From: Heligmosomoides polygyrus polygyrus
Taxonomy: Eukaryota > Nematoda > Chromadorea > Rhabditida > Heligmosomidae
Length of the DNA stretch: 64,000 bases
Direction of reading: 5' to 3'
Assembly: GCA_947396885.1 (NCBI GenBank)
Contig: OX377205.1
Span: 74,620,969 to 74,684,968 of the forward strand
In this document: piece by piece, positions 43,441 to 53,640 of the stretch
How positions within the stretch are numbered: the stretch's first letter is position 1
Layout of the letters: each line of letters opens with the position of its first letter
Notes under the pieces: generated by a model
The model's database searches: none
What the model saw: the letters and a program-made list of their open reading frames with translations, nothing else
Told to the model about the DNA's origin: nothing
Translations under genes and position numbers: made by a program

Positions 43441-44232
43441 CATTGAGACTCAAACGTTTGACGACCTGCTGTGTTGCTTCGAGCGGTTCATCATAGATTC
43501 CGTCTTTTTGTTGTTGTTGTTGTTTCGTTAGCATAGGATTGGTGCGCTCGCAGAAGCCCTGGCTAGTTTAATTTGGGGGAATATAACATTCAGACATGTA
43601 ACGATTCCGGTTAGGACCATTTTATATATACTCTTGGCTGCTTCAACTTGCTAACCATCGGTCCGTGTATCCTCATAAAGGCAATCTCTAAGGCTGCGCA
43701 GGTATCTCTCTAAACAAACCACTGTCACAATGACATTCGACTACCACGGTTCTATCATAGCAGCTTTACTGGTTCTGTCGGTTTCATCAATTTCTCCAGC
43801 TTTCCCCACTTCTTCTAAGATAGTTGAATAAAATGCAGCAAAGAAGACCTCCAGAGCGATAATAGCCATACGTCGCGATCGCGGCGGCGGTCGCCGCCCG
43901 CGCGATAGGGTCACCGCGTGGGCCGGCGTGGACGTCGCGCTGAGCGGCATCAGTCACCGCGCCGCCGCGAACGGATCGATCGGCTTCCCAAATAACCGCC
44001 TAGATGATTTTGGACGAAGTTTGCACAAGGAAATTTGGGCAATTTCGAAAATATCAGTTTTCAATGACGTCATCGTCCGCGCCGGTCGGCCAATGGCGCC
44101 AACGTCCTCGATGGGAAATTGTCAACAAAATGATTTTTTTGAAAATGGTCGAGAGTATTCGATAGAGGTTTTCGTGGTGAACAAAATGGTGTTATTGGGA
44201 GTGTCAAAAACCCAAATGTGGGCGAGTAAGAG
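43436..44232. repeat. Mirror block B, right copy
   Basis: Reverse complement of 18,921-19,820, lacking the ~105-bp segment of the left copy. Its left end joins arm A at 43,432 and its right end is followed within 20 bp by a Harbinger-like MITE. Confidence 0.85.
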
Positions 44233-44253
44233 GCGTTCGTCTTACGTCTATTA

Positions 44254-44413
44254 GGCCTGAGTTATACTCCCGCGGGAGCATCCGCGGAAAGGCGGGAACC
44301 ACGCCGAGACTCCTCACCTGGCCAATCGCCGCGCCTCGCCACGCCCGCCTCCGCCATGCACCATTGGTCCGTGGACGTTCCGCGGATGCTCCCGCGGGAG
44401 TATAACACAGGCC
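44254..44413. mobile_element. PIF/Harbinger-like MITE, 160 bp, TTA target duplication
   Basis: Ends GGCCTGAGTTATACTCCCGC and GCGGGAGTATAACACAGGCC form inverted repeats of about 36 bp, with TTA at 44251-44253 and 44414-44416. Termini resemble the MITE at 31,929 (GGCCTATGTCATACC), so both may use the same transposase. It lies precisely at the junction of mirror blocks B and C. Confidence 0.8.
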
Positions 44414-44416
44414 TTA

Positions 44417-44895
44417 CGTCCGACTTCGTGTCCGCCTATTCGATTCTACCGTTCTTCCTGCCTTAACATACGCCCCAGAGACCTGGGCCATACGAAAGCA
44501 GGATGAACACGCGATCCACGCCGCGCAGAGTGGAAACGAGAGGATGATGCTCGGAGTGGCACGATTCACGCAAGCGAGAAAAGGCCTCCGGATTTCCGAG
44601 CTTCGCCGACGTTCCAAGATCAGAGACGCCGTCGGATGAGCTAGGTCTTCGAAAATTAGGTAGGCCGGCCTCGTAATGCGATTCGCAGACACCCGCTGGA
44701 CGAGAGCCATCACCGACTGGATTCCGCGGGATGTCAAGAGAACACCAGGACGCCCACCAACGCGTTGGTCGGACTTCTGACTTCTTTGTGAAAGTTCTAA
44801 ACGATCCATATGACCCTCTTCGTGTCCCTCGAGTAAAGAGGACCCATTGGAACACTTTGGCGTGCAACAGGGACGAATGGAGACGCTGCTAAGTA
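44417..44895 (+). pseudogene. RTE C-terminal tail, copy C' (right arm)
   Basis: Plus-strand mirror of 14,210-14,715. In broken frames it reads PALTYAPETWAIRKQDE, RMMLGVARFTQARKGLR, ADTRWTRAITDWIPRDVK, RTPGRPPTRWSDF, then a frame change before HWNTLACNRDEWRRC. The 5' side is cut by the MITE. Dead copy. Confidence 0.85.
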
Positions 44896-45104
44896 ATACA
44901 GGTGATGCATGAAAAATTTCATGGTTCACTACCGTATCACTACATTAGCGAAATCAAAGGTAACTAAAACTTTTCTATTCCTTACCAATTTTTGACAGCC
45001 AAAAGCTGAGCAAGGTTCTGTGTTTAAAAAATAGCTTACGAAAAGCTCCACAGAAAGCGATCCTTAGGGATGACCAGATTTTCAAAACTTTCCGCCCATC
45101 CCTG
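44896..45104. mobile_element. Terminal part of the hAT-like element, right-arm copy
   Basis: Mirror of 14,018-14,210; ends in CCGCCCATCCCTG at 45104. Its opposite terminus is missing, since block C is cut at 44,416. Confidence 0.7.
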
Positions 45105-45189
45105 ATACCAATTCACCGACCCCCGAGGGATGGAAGGTTTGGATGGCCTGGGCCGGAAATCCGAACCAGGAACCTGGTATCGGATCAGT

Positions 45190-45257
45190 AGGGCACGTGT
45201 AGCGCAGTCGGAGGAGGCGACAGCCGGCCCCTCCTCCGACTGCGCTACACGTGCCCT
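45190..45257. repeat. Perfect 28-bp hairpin, 12-nt loop
   Basis: AGGGCACGTGTAGCGCAGTC... at 45190-45217 pairs with 45230-45257. In copies at 13,905-13,950 and 15,245-15,305 the equivalent segment differs, so the hairpin is specific to this copy. Confidence 0.95.
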
Positions 45258-45414
45258 TCCGATAAATAAATATTCATAAATAAGAATATTTTTGAAGGAC
45301 TTTTTAAAAGCATGTGCATTATACTAAAAGATTTCGATGACAAAATTTTGATTTTTGATAATTCATTGATTTTTTGTTTCTAGTTATACGATTGCGCTAC
45401 TCTTTGACGGAAGC

Positions 45415-48089
45415 TCACTTAATTTTTTTCAAGGTGAGATTCCAAACTTTATTGTTTGTAATACTGCGAAAAACTTTTCCTGGTCTGTTATGTTGCAAAG
45501 TCAGTAAGGGGGGACCAGTATTTTTTCTCAGCATGGTCCAACGTGTATCGGGCATCGAAGGACATGCTATAGACATCGTGCAGCGTGTGTCGAGCTGCAG
45601 AAGACGTGTCATAGACGTCGAGGCAACGCCGTTACACGTGCGTCGGGGCTCAGCAAATGCGTCACAGACGTTATGCAACATGCGTCCGGATTCAGAGCAC
45701 GTGACCCAGACATCGTACAACGTGCATCCAGATCCAGTCGACCGATCACACTTTGCACAGGATCCGTCAGAAGACTTGTTGAACGCTTCGTTTGACGAGT
45801 GTGTGTGTACTTCACTCTCACTACGCACACGGCAGGTAGCGAAACTGCCTCATGGGCGGCAAAACTGCCGAGTAGGAGGCATTCATATTCAGCTATGCCC
45901 CCTTACTCCATCGCCACTGCGGTTTCATTATCAATATGGTCAAAAAATAGTCTGCTCTGAATTGGGCCACCATTTGAGAAAATTTTCAGCCAATTGTGAG
46001 AAAAGGGCTGGTAATCTTACATGCAAAAACTCAGCTTTTAAACTGATAAAGTCCAAGTTGAAGGAACGACCTAAATTACCCGTACTTCATGACGAGGAAG
46101 GAAATCAATATGTTTGTGACAGCACAAAAGATGAAGCTTTAGCTGGGTTTTTCTCGTCGGTTTTCCCGCCTTCTGACGACTCTTCTCCAAATTTATTTTC
46201 GGACTTTAGCGGAGAATCCGTAGTTGAGCACAGCCCAGCTGAGCTAATTGTTGCTCCAAGGGATGTTCTACTTCTACTTCTGTTCTACTAGCTCTAAACT
46301 CCTTGAAGACTTCTACTTCCATGACTTCTGACGCCATTCCTCAAATATCCTTCAAAATGTTTTCTATCGTTATGTAAACCTCTGACAATGATTTTTAATA
46401 CGTCCCTTTTGTTTGGTGAAGTTCCGCGTTGCTGGAAAAGGGCAATTGTCACAGCTATCTCTAAAAGGTCAGATGCATCTATAATCTAAAACTTCCGACC
46501 AATCAGCATACCTCCTACAAAAATCCTTGAGAAACTAATCCGTGACAAGCTTTGTCGTTGGTATAGTAGCAACAATATCATTCCCGATGAGCAGCACGGT
46601 TTGTAGCCAACGCGTCGACTACCACACAACTTTCTGACAGCCTTTTTGAGTGGAGCATGGCTATTGTAACGGGAAGTCTGTTGATGTGGCGTACCTTTCA
46701 AAAGCTTTTGACAAAGTCGACCATCGAAAATTATTTGAAAAGCTGTATCAGCTACGACTCAATTCTTCACTTCTAAATTGGCTGAGTGCTTTTTTAAAGA
46801 ACAGGGAATTTAGTGTTAAGGTGGAAAGCACATTTTCTAAATCGTGTCCCTGTACAAGTGGATGTGCTACAGAGAAGTGTGCTTTTGCCTACTTATTTCT
46901 TGTCTAAACCCTCGATCTACCAGCATTTGCAAAAGTCAGATGCTTGCGGATGACATCAAAGTCTTTGGAGTATACAGTAGTAAGAACTGTATACAGGTGC
47001 GCCTTGCTCTCTCTCAACCCATATCCAACATGATGGAGTGGGAGTCTGTTTGGCGGATATCAGTGAACCTCGCTAAAACTTCAATGTTACATTTGAGTAA
47101 CCTTGACGTCATGTAGTATAGAATAAATGTCACAACCTTGAAAACCGTAGATGAAGTTCGAGATTTGGGAGTTATTGTGAAATCCGACTTGACGTTTGAA
47201 GCGCACATTAACCTAGTTGTTCAGAAAGCCTTTTCAGTTTTGTTTGCCATCCTCAGGAAAATCACCTGTAGGGATGCATCCGTTCTGCTAAAGCTTTACA
47301 AGGCGTACGTAGTACCGATACTTGAGTATGCATCTCAAGTCTGGAGTCCACATACAAAAAACTACAAGCAAAACTAGAGAAGGTTCAGCGAGTTTTCACA
47401 AAATTTTTATTTCGTAGGTGCATTGCAAATGACAACAGCGTAACTCCTGCCTGTAACGAATGTTGGCAACACTTTGGATTGAGAAGCCTACTGTACCGAC
47501 GGATATTCAGCGACTTGACCTTTGCTTCAAAATTTTGAAAGGCGAATCAAAACTTAAACCAAGCAAGTATATACTGGATACTGAGACCCAGAAATGGAAG
47601 GACAAAAGTGGTTTCACTGATGAATGTTGGAGTTGTCCGTAACTACGATGGTACCATATACTCCTTATATTCTTCAGAACTTGTCGGTGGTTTCAGAGGC
47701 TTCCACCTATTGTCATTGATGCTGAGAACACCTAATCATTCAAGATTAGATTGCGAAAAATAGATCTCATGTCTACGCTTGGTTATGCAGATTGCTAGGA
47801 GTATTGCCGCCAAACTCCGCCAGTGTGAAGTATGTGCCTTTATGAAATTCGCTGACCAACGCTTCCGCATGCCGCCGCTCTCTACTCGCTGGCTCCGGAG
47901 TGCTCCGGAGTGCTGAGAAAATATCTTCTTTAAGATCGAGTAACTACCAAAGAGGGAGGCCTGCAGATAGCTGTGGATTGTAAACATTGGTTGCTTGACC
48001 CTATTTCTGAAGGTTTATGTTGCTTCGGAGTCTTGGTTTCTCGGTACAGGAGCACATTTAGTTGTTAATGATCATATGTTATTCTTTTA
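45415..48089 (+). pseudogene. CR1/Jockey-like non-LTR retrotransposon relic, copy D3 (most complete)
   Basis: Same orientation as D2 (offset about 29.97 kb) and mirror of D1. The pre-RT linker (ELGHHLRKFSANCEKRAG ... CDSTKDEALAGFFSSVFP) is at 45,955-46,250; SKAFDKVDH near 46,698; the LADD box near 46,943; the thumb with LYKAYVVPILEYASQVWSPH near 47,300-47,355; then LCFKILKGESKLKPSKYILD (47,520-47,575), uninterrupted where D2 carries the foldback, and the C-terminal SFKIRLRKIDL segment near 47,735-47,797. Frames change repeatedly and there are many stops. The 5' 500 bp has no visible endonuclease. The 3' end abuts a BEL relic at 48,090. Confidence 0.85.
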
Positions 48090-48090
48090 T

Positions 48091-48492
48091 CCTTGTGCGC
48101 ACACGATACAGATTTGTATGTTAACATGCGAGCATTCCGAGTTGATTGCACAGATCGGGAATATCTCGAATTTCGAGTTGGGCGAGGCAAAAAAGGATAA
48201 CAGAGATGAAAACCGGCATGGTTCGGATACTAAGTAGGTCGGGAAGAAGGTTTGGTCCTTTATGAAGTAGATTGTTGAGGCCTGGAAGACCTTTTTTCTT
48301 CGCTGAGCCATCAAAGACACATCTGGCTTTTTCGTGTTTTTTCGACTCCGAGATGACACCCCGATGGTGAAGATAATGTACTCGAGCTGGAGATTCATCT
48401 TCGTTCTTGACATGTTCTATAATTCCCTTTTTCAGTTGATCTTCGATAACTTCGTCATACTTCTTCATACATGTAGAATTTCTTTGCGGCAT
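48091..48492 (-). pseudogene. BEL/Pao relic: inverted reverse transcriptase segment
   Basis: The minus strand encodes VIEDQLKKGIIEHVKNEDES, VHYLHHRGVISESKKHEKAR, CVFDGSAKKKGLPGLNNLLH and KGPNLLPDLL, the N-terminal part of a BEL/Pao reverse transcriptase. The same segment occurs in plus orientation at 49,279-49,692, so the two enclose the protease segment as an inverted repeat. Not functional. Confidence 0.85.
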
Positions 48493-48514
48493 CCGACCAG
48501 AAAAACCTTTTCTT

Positions 48515-49237
48515 ATGTGTGCTGAGGTAAAACTTTTCAATCCAACCGATCGTACCAAGGAAATTCGAACAACCGCTCTTCTCGATACCGACGCATCACA
48601 AACGTACATTACAAATGAACTCGCAGAGCAACTTCACTTATCAGCTAACAACCATCAGATGATCAATATGCACACATTCGCCAACATAGATCCCATATCA
48701 GTTCCAGCCACCGAGCTAGCTATCGCGTTCTACTGTGCAGATGGCTCTGGCACTATTCTTCACGTCAAAGCGATACCCCACCTCATAAACCAACTAACAT
48801 ACGCCTCTGTCGCAAAGAAACAGAACCGAGAAAACGTCATCACAACGAAGCATGTCACGCCCAGGCTCTTAGCCGGCATAGGTTACCTCTGGGACCTATT
48901 ATACACTGATGATTTCAACATTTCACTGCTGCCAAACGGATATCTCCTCCTGAACACGCGGATCGGCCTAATCGTAGCAGATAAATCCTTTTGCCAAGAC
49001 CAAGAAAACAGAGTTGTTTTCTGTAAATCCGGCACGGCTGCAAATCCAACCAATCACACACAACTTGTGGAAAGAGATTTTGGCCGAATGAATCCATCGG
49101 CATAGTGGACGGCTCTAACAAACACGACGACGAAAGATGTTTAGCGGATTTCACCAACTCAATCACCTACGATGAAAGGGAGCAGCGGTACTCCGTGAAA
49201 CTGCCTTTTAAGACAACTCCTTCAGAACTACGATCTA
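48515..49237 (+). pseudogene. BEL/Pao relic: aspartic protease-like (DUF1758) segment
   Basis: An open plus frame to 49,105 reads TTALLDTDASQTYITNELAE, where BEL proteases have a D-S/T-G triad; here it is DTD, so the active site is altered. GIGYLWDLL (tract near 48,880) matches the G-DYYWD-type motif after the protease. In another frame SITYDEREQRYSVKLPFK (about 49,154-49,210) is the linker to the reverse transcriptase. A stop follows at 49,237. Family is clear; it is a decayed copy of a different BEL family from the complete element downstream. Confidence 0.8.
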
Positions 49238-49278
49238 ATTGAGATCTTGCCTTCTCAAGATTTGGTTCGAATGTTAGG

Positions 49279-49692
49279 ATGCCGCAAAGAAATTCCACAT
49301 GTATGAAGAAGTTTCACGAAATTATCGAAGATCAACTGAAAAAGAGAATTATAGAACAGGTCAAGAACGAAGATGAATCTCCAGCTCGAGTACATTATCT
49401 TCCCCATCGGGGTGTCATCTCTGAGTCAAAAAAAAAAAAACATGAAAAAGCCAGATGTGTCTTTGATGGCTCAGTGAAGAAAAAAGGTCTTCCAAGCCTC
49501 AACAATCTACTTCATAAAGGACCAAACCTTCTTCCCGACCTACATAGTATCCGAACCATGCTGGTTTTCATCTCTGTTATCATTTTTTTGCCTCGCCCAA
49601 CTCGAGATTCGAGCCAGTCCCGATTTGTGCAATCAACTCGGATGAGTTCGCATGTCAACAGACAAATCTGTATCGTGTACGTACAAGGATAA
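49279..49692 (+). pseudogene. BEL/Pao relic: reverse transcriptase segment
   Basis: Plus-strand frame of 137 codons: IIEDQLKKRIIEQVKNEDES, VHYLPHRGVISES, ARCVFDGSVKKKGLPSLNNL and KGPNLLPDLHSI. It covers the finger region only; the catalytic palm motifs are missing and the sequence jumps to integrase. Confidence 0.85.
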
Positions 49693-49779
49693 CCAATTCA
49701 GTGTTATCGGAAGAAACCATCAACCCTATTTTTCTATCTCGCGAAGGCTTCACCACTACTTTCTTCGTACAACATATTC

Positions 49780-50056
49780 ACCAAAAAAAAACCATCACTA
49801 TGGAACAGAACAGACTTTAATTGAGCTCCGTAAGTCCGCATGGATTCCCAAAAGAAGGACTACGGTGAAGCGTACTATCAACAAGCTATGCTTCCTTTGT
49901 AAAAAAAAACTAAAAGCGCGACCATACAAGCTCCCAGACTTCCCGACCCATCCAACTATCCCCGTCAACAAATCCAACTACCCCTTTGAAAATACCGGCA
50001 TGGACGTCACGGGACGACTTGAATACAGAAATGATGTAGACAACATTCAGAAATGA
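49780..50056 (+). pseudogene. BEL/Pao relic: integrase zinc-binding segment
   Basis: HYGTEQTLIELRKSAWIPKR followed by CFLCKKKLKARPYKLPDFP and PFENTGMDVTG. The H...C-x2-C arrangement and FENTGMD correspond to the H2C2 domain and the first catalytic Asp strand of BEL integrase. A stop occurs at 50,054. Confidence 0.8.
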
Positions 50057-50179
50057 TGAATACTACTTTGGACTTGTTTGAACTGTCGCACGATTACTAC
50101 AGATATCCTTCAAAGCCTTTCATCCAAGACGTTTCTTTAAAGCCTTCGTCGTTTCACCTCAACCAATGGATGTCCAAAG

Positions 50180-50389
50180 CTGATCATAAGTGACAGCGCT
50201 CCAACATTCAAAGCCTTTTCGAAAACCCAAATGGAAGAAAATCCTCCATCCGAAGGCCAGTTTAAGAACGAGAATCGTGAGAAGAAGAATGAAAACCACC
50301 ATCACATGATCATACGTGCAAAGGTCAAGCAGCAACGTCATCATGAACAATCGTCAGATTCCCGCGATGATTACCATCAAGAAGACTAA
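50180..50389 (+). pseudogene. BEL/Pao relic: integrase second-Asp segment fused to the C-terminal tail
   Basis: LIISDSAPTFKAFSKTQ matches the second catalytic Asp motif; it then switches directly to a charged His-rich tail (FKNENREKKNENHHHM ... DDYHQED) and TAA at 50,387. The Glu motif and most of the core are deleted. Confidence 0.7.
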
Positions 50390-50492
50390 GACGATCTAAC
50401 AGTAAATCGTATTGCGTGTCGATTGTAATAAGTTTGTTGTTCTCCCGATAGTTTGTTGTACAATTGAAATCGAGTCTTTCTCATCGTCTTGC

Positions 50493-50667
50493 TACGGGAG
50501 TATCATGGATGATGGGCAAGTCAAAACAACTGCTCTAATATAAACTCATAACATCCAAGCGGTATATAAACACGAAGGGTGAGGGTGTCTCAATGTATTT
50601 TCTCCATTTCTTCCTCTCCCGGACAACTGCAATAAAGCTACTAAGAGGCGGCTGTTATCCAGCACAC
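50493..50667 (+). promoter_or_regulatory. Possible LTR remnant of the BEL relic
   Basis: After a short purine tract (ACGGGAG) lies a segment with GTATATAAAC (TATA-like, 50,563) and AATAAA (50631-50636), ending CAGCACACA. Position and signals fit a 3' LTR, but there is no second copy to prove the borders. Confidence 0.35.
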
Positions 50668-50789
50668 AAATCATGGTTGTAAAGTCGTCCTAGAGCTGGA
50701 CATGTGACTAATCACATATCCATCCATTTCATCCATTCCTGCTCCATATACAGCTACTTTGTTACTTATTTAGGAAGAAAGCATGTCAA

Positions 50790-51530
50790 CGAGGTACCGA
50801 TCCAACTTCCTTGCCCTTTCAGGTCTTTCATTTGTACAACTGCGCGACAAGACGCGTGTCGGTCTTCCGACACGGGATCACCAACGTCGTCTCCATCTTC
50901 GCCGTAATTATTGAGGTAAGTAAGCCCATTCTCAGCCAGAAGTCCCTCACTTCCGCTGAATTCGCTTCAGATACTCCTACTGGTGATGTTCGTCTACACG
51001 CCGGTCAGTCAGTACTTCATGGACACACACGCCCCGCCTCCACACGTGTGGGCCATTGCGCCATTGGTCGGCCTCGCCTACAACGAGGGTCGGAAGTACC
51101 TCATCAGGAACTACCCGAAGAGCAAATTCATCAAACTTGTCAAGTGGTAGATCTCAACTCGATTGCCGTCGTATGTGAACACGATTCGCTGGGTCCCAAT
51201 GTCCCAACATACATACAGATGTTATGACCGATGGGCGTAGCTTCAGCAAAGGCTTTCCAAATCGTGAATGGTAAACTGTATTAGGATATTTGTTCTGAGG
51301 AAAGCACCTCTTCGCAGGTGGCTTATCTTAGAATACTCTTAACATTAGTGGGGTATGGAGCCAGGCACATTATTGGAAGAATCCGAGCAAAAAAGAAATT
51401 TTATTGCTGCAGCATTTCTGTCATTCCTGGCCCAAACTCTCTTCAATCATGTCTTCTCTTCAGGAGGTTGATCAGTCCTTGATGTTCTCGACAGACAGGC
51501 CTTCTATCCCGCCATCACAGGTTTACATTG
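50790..51530 (+). repeat. Mirror block P, right copy
   Basis: Reverse complement of 11,108-11,866. The homology stops at 51,530, the base before the BEL 5' LTR. Confidence 0.9.
50823..51150 (+). pseudogene. Last two exons of a P-type cation ATPase, copy 2
   Basis: Exon A 50823-50915, intron 50916-50970 (55 bp, GTAAGT...TTCAG), exon B 50971-51150 ending in TAG. The peptide equals copy 1 except for one substitution in exon A and a 9-bp in-frame deletion in exon B that removes three residues before [18 protein letters not shown], in the last membrane segment. An upstream acceptor (CCCTTTCAG at 50,814-50,822) is present, but the intron before it leads into the BEL relic. The three-residue loss in a membrane helix suggests this is the degenerate copy. 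See copy 1 for the family reasoning. Confidence 0.8.
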
Positions 51531-52431
51531 TGTCGCGACTCGCGACCTTCGCAGCCCCTTCCATCCTCCTGCGGGCGTTCAGGCCCGCGGCGCTCCGCGA
51601 TGCGCTCCTCGCGCGGCCTGCCCCGCCTCCGCCGGCATTGATCCGCTGGCGGGGCGCGCGCACCGGAACGGGCATAACCCGCTTCCCTCGCGAACCCGGC
51701 AATTCATTCGACGCCCGCACCGACCGTGAGCGGTTGTGCTCATCGGTCGGCTTCTCGTCTTCAGCCGGAGCCGGCCGCGGGGCCTGGCCACGTCATCGTC
51801 CCAGCTCCGCACGGCATCGACTGCCGATCGGATGGAGGGCGACCCTTCCAAGAAGGGTCGCCAGGGCTGAGGGCGCGGAGTGGTAGCCACTATGAAGCGC
51901 CCGGCCCATCTACCCCTTCGCACTCCACTCTGCCGGCTATATTCGTCTTCTACTATTGCACCATCGATCCTCGTACTATTCTGTCATGTCGGCATGCTGG
52001 TGTGTAATAAATCCGTACTGGCCCTCGGTGTGCTGCATGAAGGAGTGCGGTGAGTCCGTTCATACGTCGCAGTCATTCCATATTGTGATATTGCTGTCGT
52101 ATTATCTTGCTGGGTTGCTGGGGAAAGCCTGTCAAGCCCCTCGCGGGGTCCGTGCGGAGGGGCAGACTCTGGCTGCAATTCAGGCATTGGGTTAGTGTTT
52201 CCCCCACGGTGGTACGTTGGCTGCAGCCCAGGGCTGAAGGGGACGCAGTTCAGTGGGGAGTGAAGGGATGGACCCGGGGAATCCCTACTGCGGAAGTGGC
52301 ACTTCAGGGCATGGGACCAATCCACCTCCCCGGGGCGCTGGACCTTGGCAGCTTCGGGTGCCCCATGGGGCAGGTTGGTGTCCCACGTGTTAACGGCACA
52401 GCCGCTGCACTGGGGCCGCCGACTTGCAACA
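51531..52431 (+). repeat. BEL 5' LTR (901 bp)
   Basis: Starts TGTCGCG and ends GCAACA (TG...CA). GC-rich U3, a polyadenylation signal AATAAA at 52006-52011, and a GCTATATTC box upstream. Compared with the 3' LTR it lacks about 44 bp near 52,170 and has an AAGAAGGG insertion near 51,850. Confidence 0.9.
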
Positions 52432-52442
52432 TGGTGCATCGG
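52432..52442 (+). promoter_or_regulatory. Primer-binding site, tRNA-Gly-like
   Basis: TGGTGCATCGG directly abuts the 5' LTR. It is complementary to a tRNA 3' end CCGATGCACCA, which I recall as the tRNA-Gly(GCC) acceptor end. The tRNA identity is from memory; the position is exact. Confidence 0.7.
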
Positions 52443-53640
52443 ACGTTGGCAAGCGGACCCGTTGGCCAGTCGGTCTGGATACAGCCGGCTGGCTGTAAAA
52501 ACGGCCCTGCCACGCCCGGTGCAGGGGTTGTGTTGCCCTTAGGGGGGGGGCTGTAGGCCAAAGGGGTCTCGTGCAGGGGATGGGGCAAAAAGTGGGCAAT
52601 TCAGGGCCACGGCCGGGGAAGCAACGGCGCAGGGGTCCAGGCTGGACTGTGGCAACCAGCCAACTTATGCGCCGTCCCCGGGCGTGCAGTCCCTTGGGTT
52701 TCACCAAGGCCAGGGGTCCCTAATGGGGGTTGGGTGACGCTCTCGGGCGTCTGCGACGGGAATAGCTGCAGCTTCGAGCATGTTAGTGCCAGGCGGAGGG
52801 TATGACCTGGCCACACCTAGGGCAACGCGTTGCAATTACCTACCGTACGGGCTGGCCACCCGGTTTAGGTAGCTTGGTGTCGGTGTTAGGGCAGTCTCGC
52901 CGTCGTATGTAATATCGGGTCCCCCCTCGGGTTGGGTCCTCGGGTTTCCTTGGGTTATCCGTGCCCCTTTAGCCCTTCCTTCTGTCTTTATAGTACCCAA
53001 TACACCTACAGCAGGCCCCCGTGTAACCTTTTGAGCTCCGTCCGTAGAACGGACGAACCGGGTCCTCTCTCCACAACTTCAAGTGTCAATTCAGCAGGGA
53101 ATGGGTTGCAGTCATCCCTCCCCACGTAGTATCCTTTATAGTAACAGGTAACTCATCGCACTCCTTGCACCCAGTATGGGTTTAGGGCACACCTCGCCAA
53201 TTTAGCAGCTTTCACTTCTTTCGTTCTCTTCTTCATAACTTCATACCTTTCTTACTTCATACTTCTTCCACATCATACTTCTTATTTTTTTCTAGTCATC
53301 TTTTCTCCCTTTCCCTTCTCTGCAGTCTCCCTTTAATTTAGTTAGCATTTCGTCTTCCTCTAGCTTATTTTTTCACTCTCTTAGTTTGTAGTTTCCCTCC
53401 CTAGTATCCTTCTAGTTTACTCTAACTCCTCCGTCTCTTAGTCTTCATTCCCTTCGTATTTCCGCCGGCGCTTCTCTGCATTTTGGCCATAAAGCGCTCT
53501 CAGCCCCATCCATTCCATGACTATATCCATCCGCTCGTTACCTCGCTATCGCGCTTCCACGGGTGTCCGCCATCTAGGCGGCCCCGTGAGTCGTTATTCA
53601 TAGTGCGCATTTCAGGTGATCGCAGTTGTTGACCTCGACG
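52443..53640 (+). other. BEL 5' untranslated leader
   Basis: GC-rich up to about 52,900, then T-rich to 53,480. Just upstream of gag, GTGAGTCGTTATTC...CGCATTTCAG (53,586-53,614) has the form of a very short intron, so the gag mRNA could be spliced in the leader. No open frame of note. Confidence 0.55.

Noticed and set aside
43082..43534. 150-codon minus-strand frame
   Set aside because: Antisense of the same nuclease plus the inverted insertion and a glutamine microsatellite.
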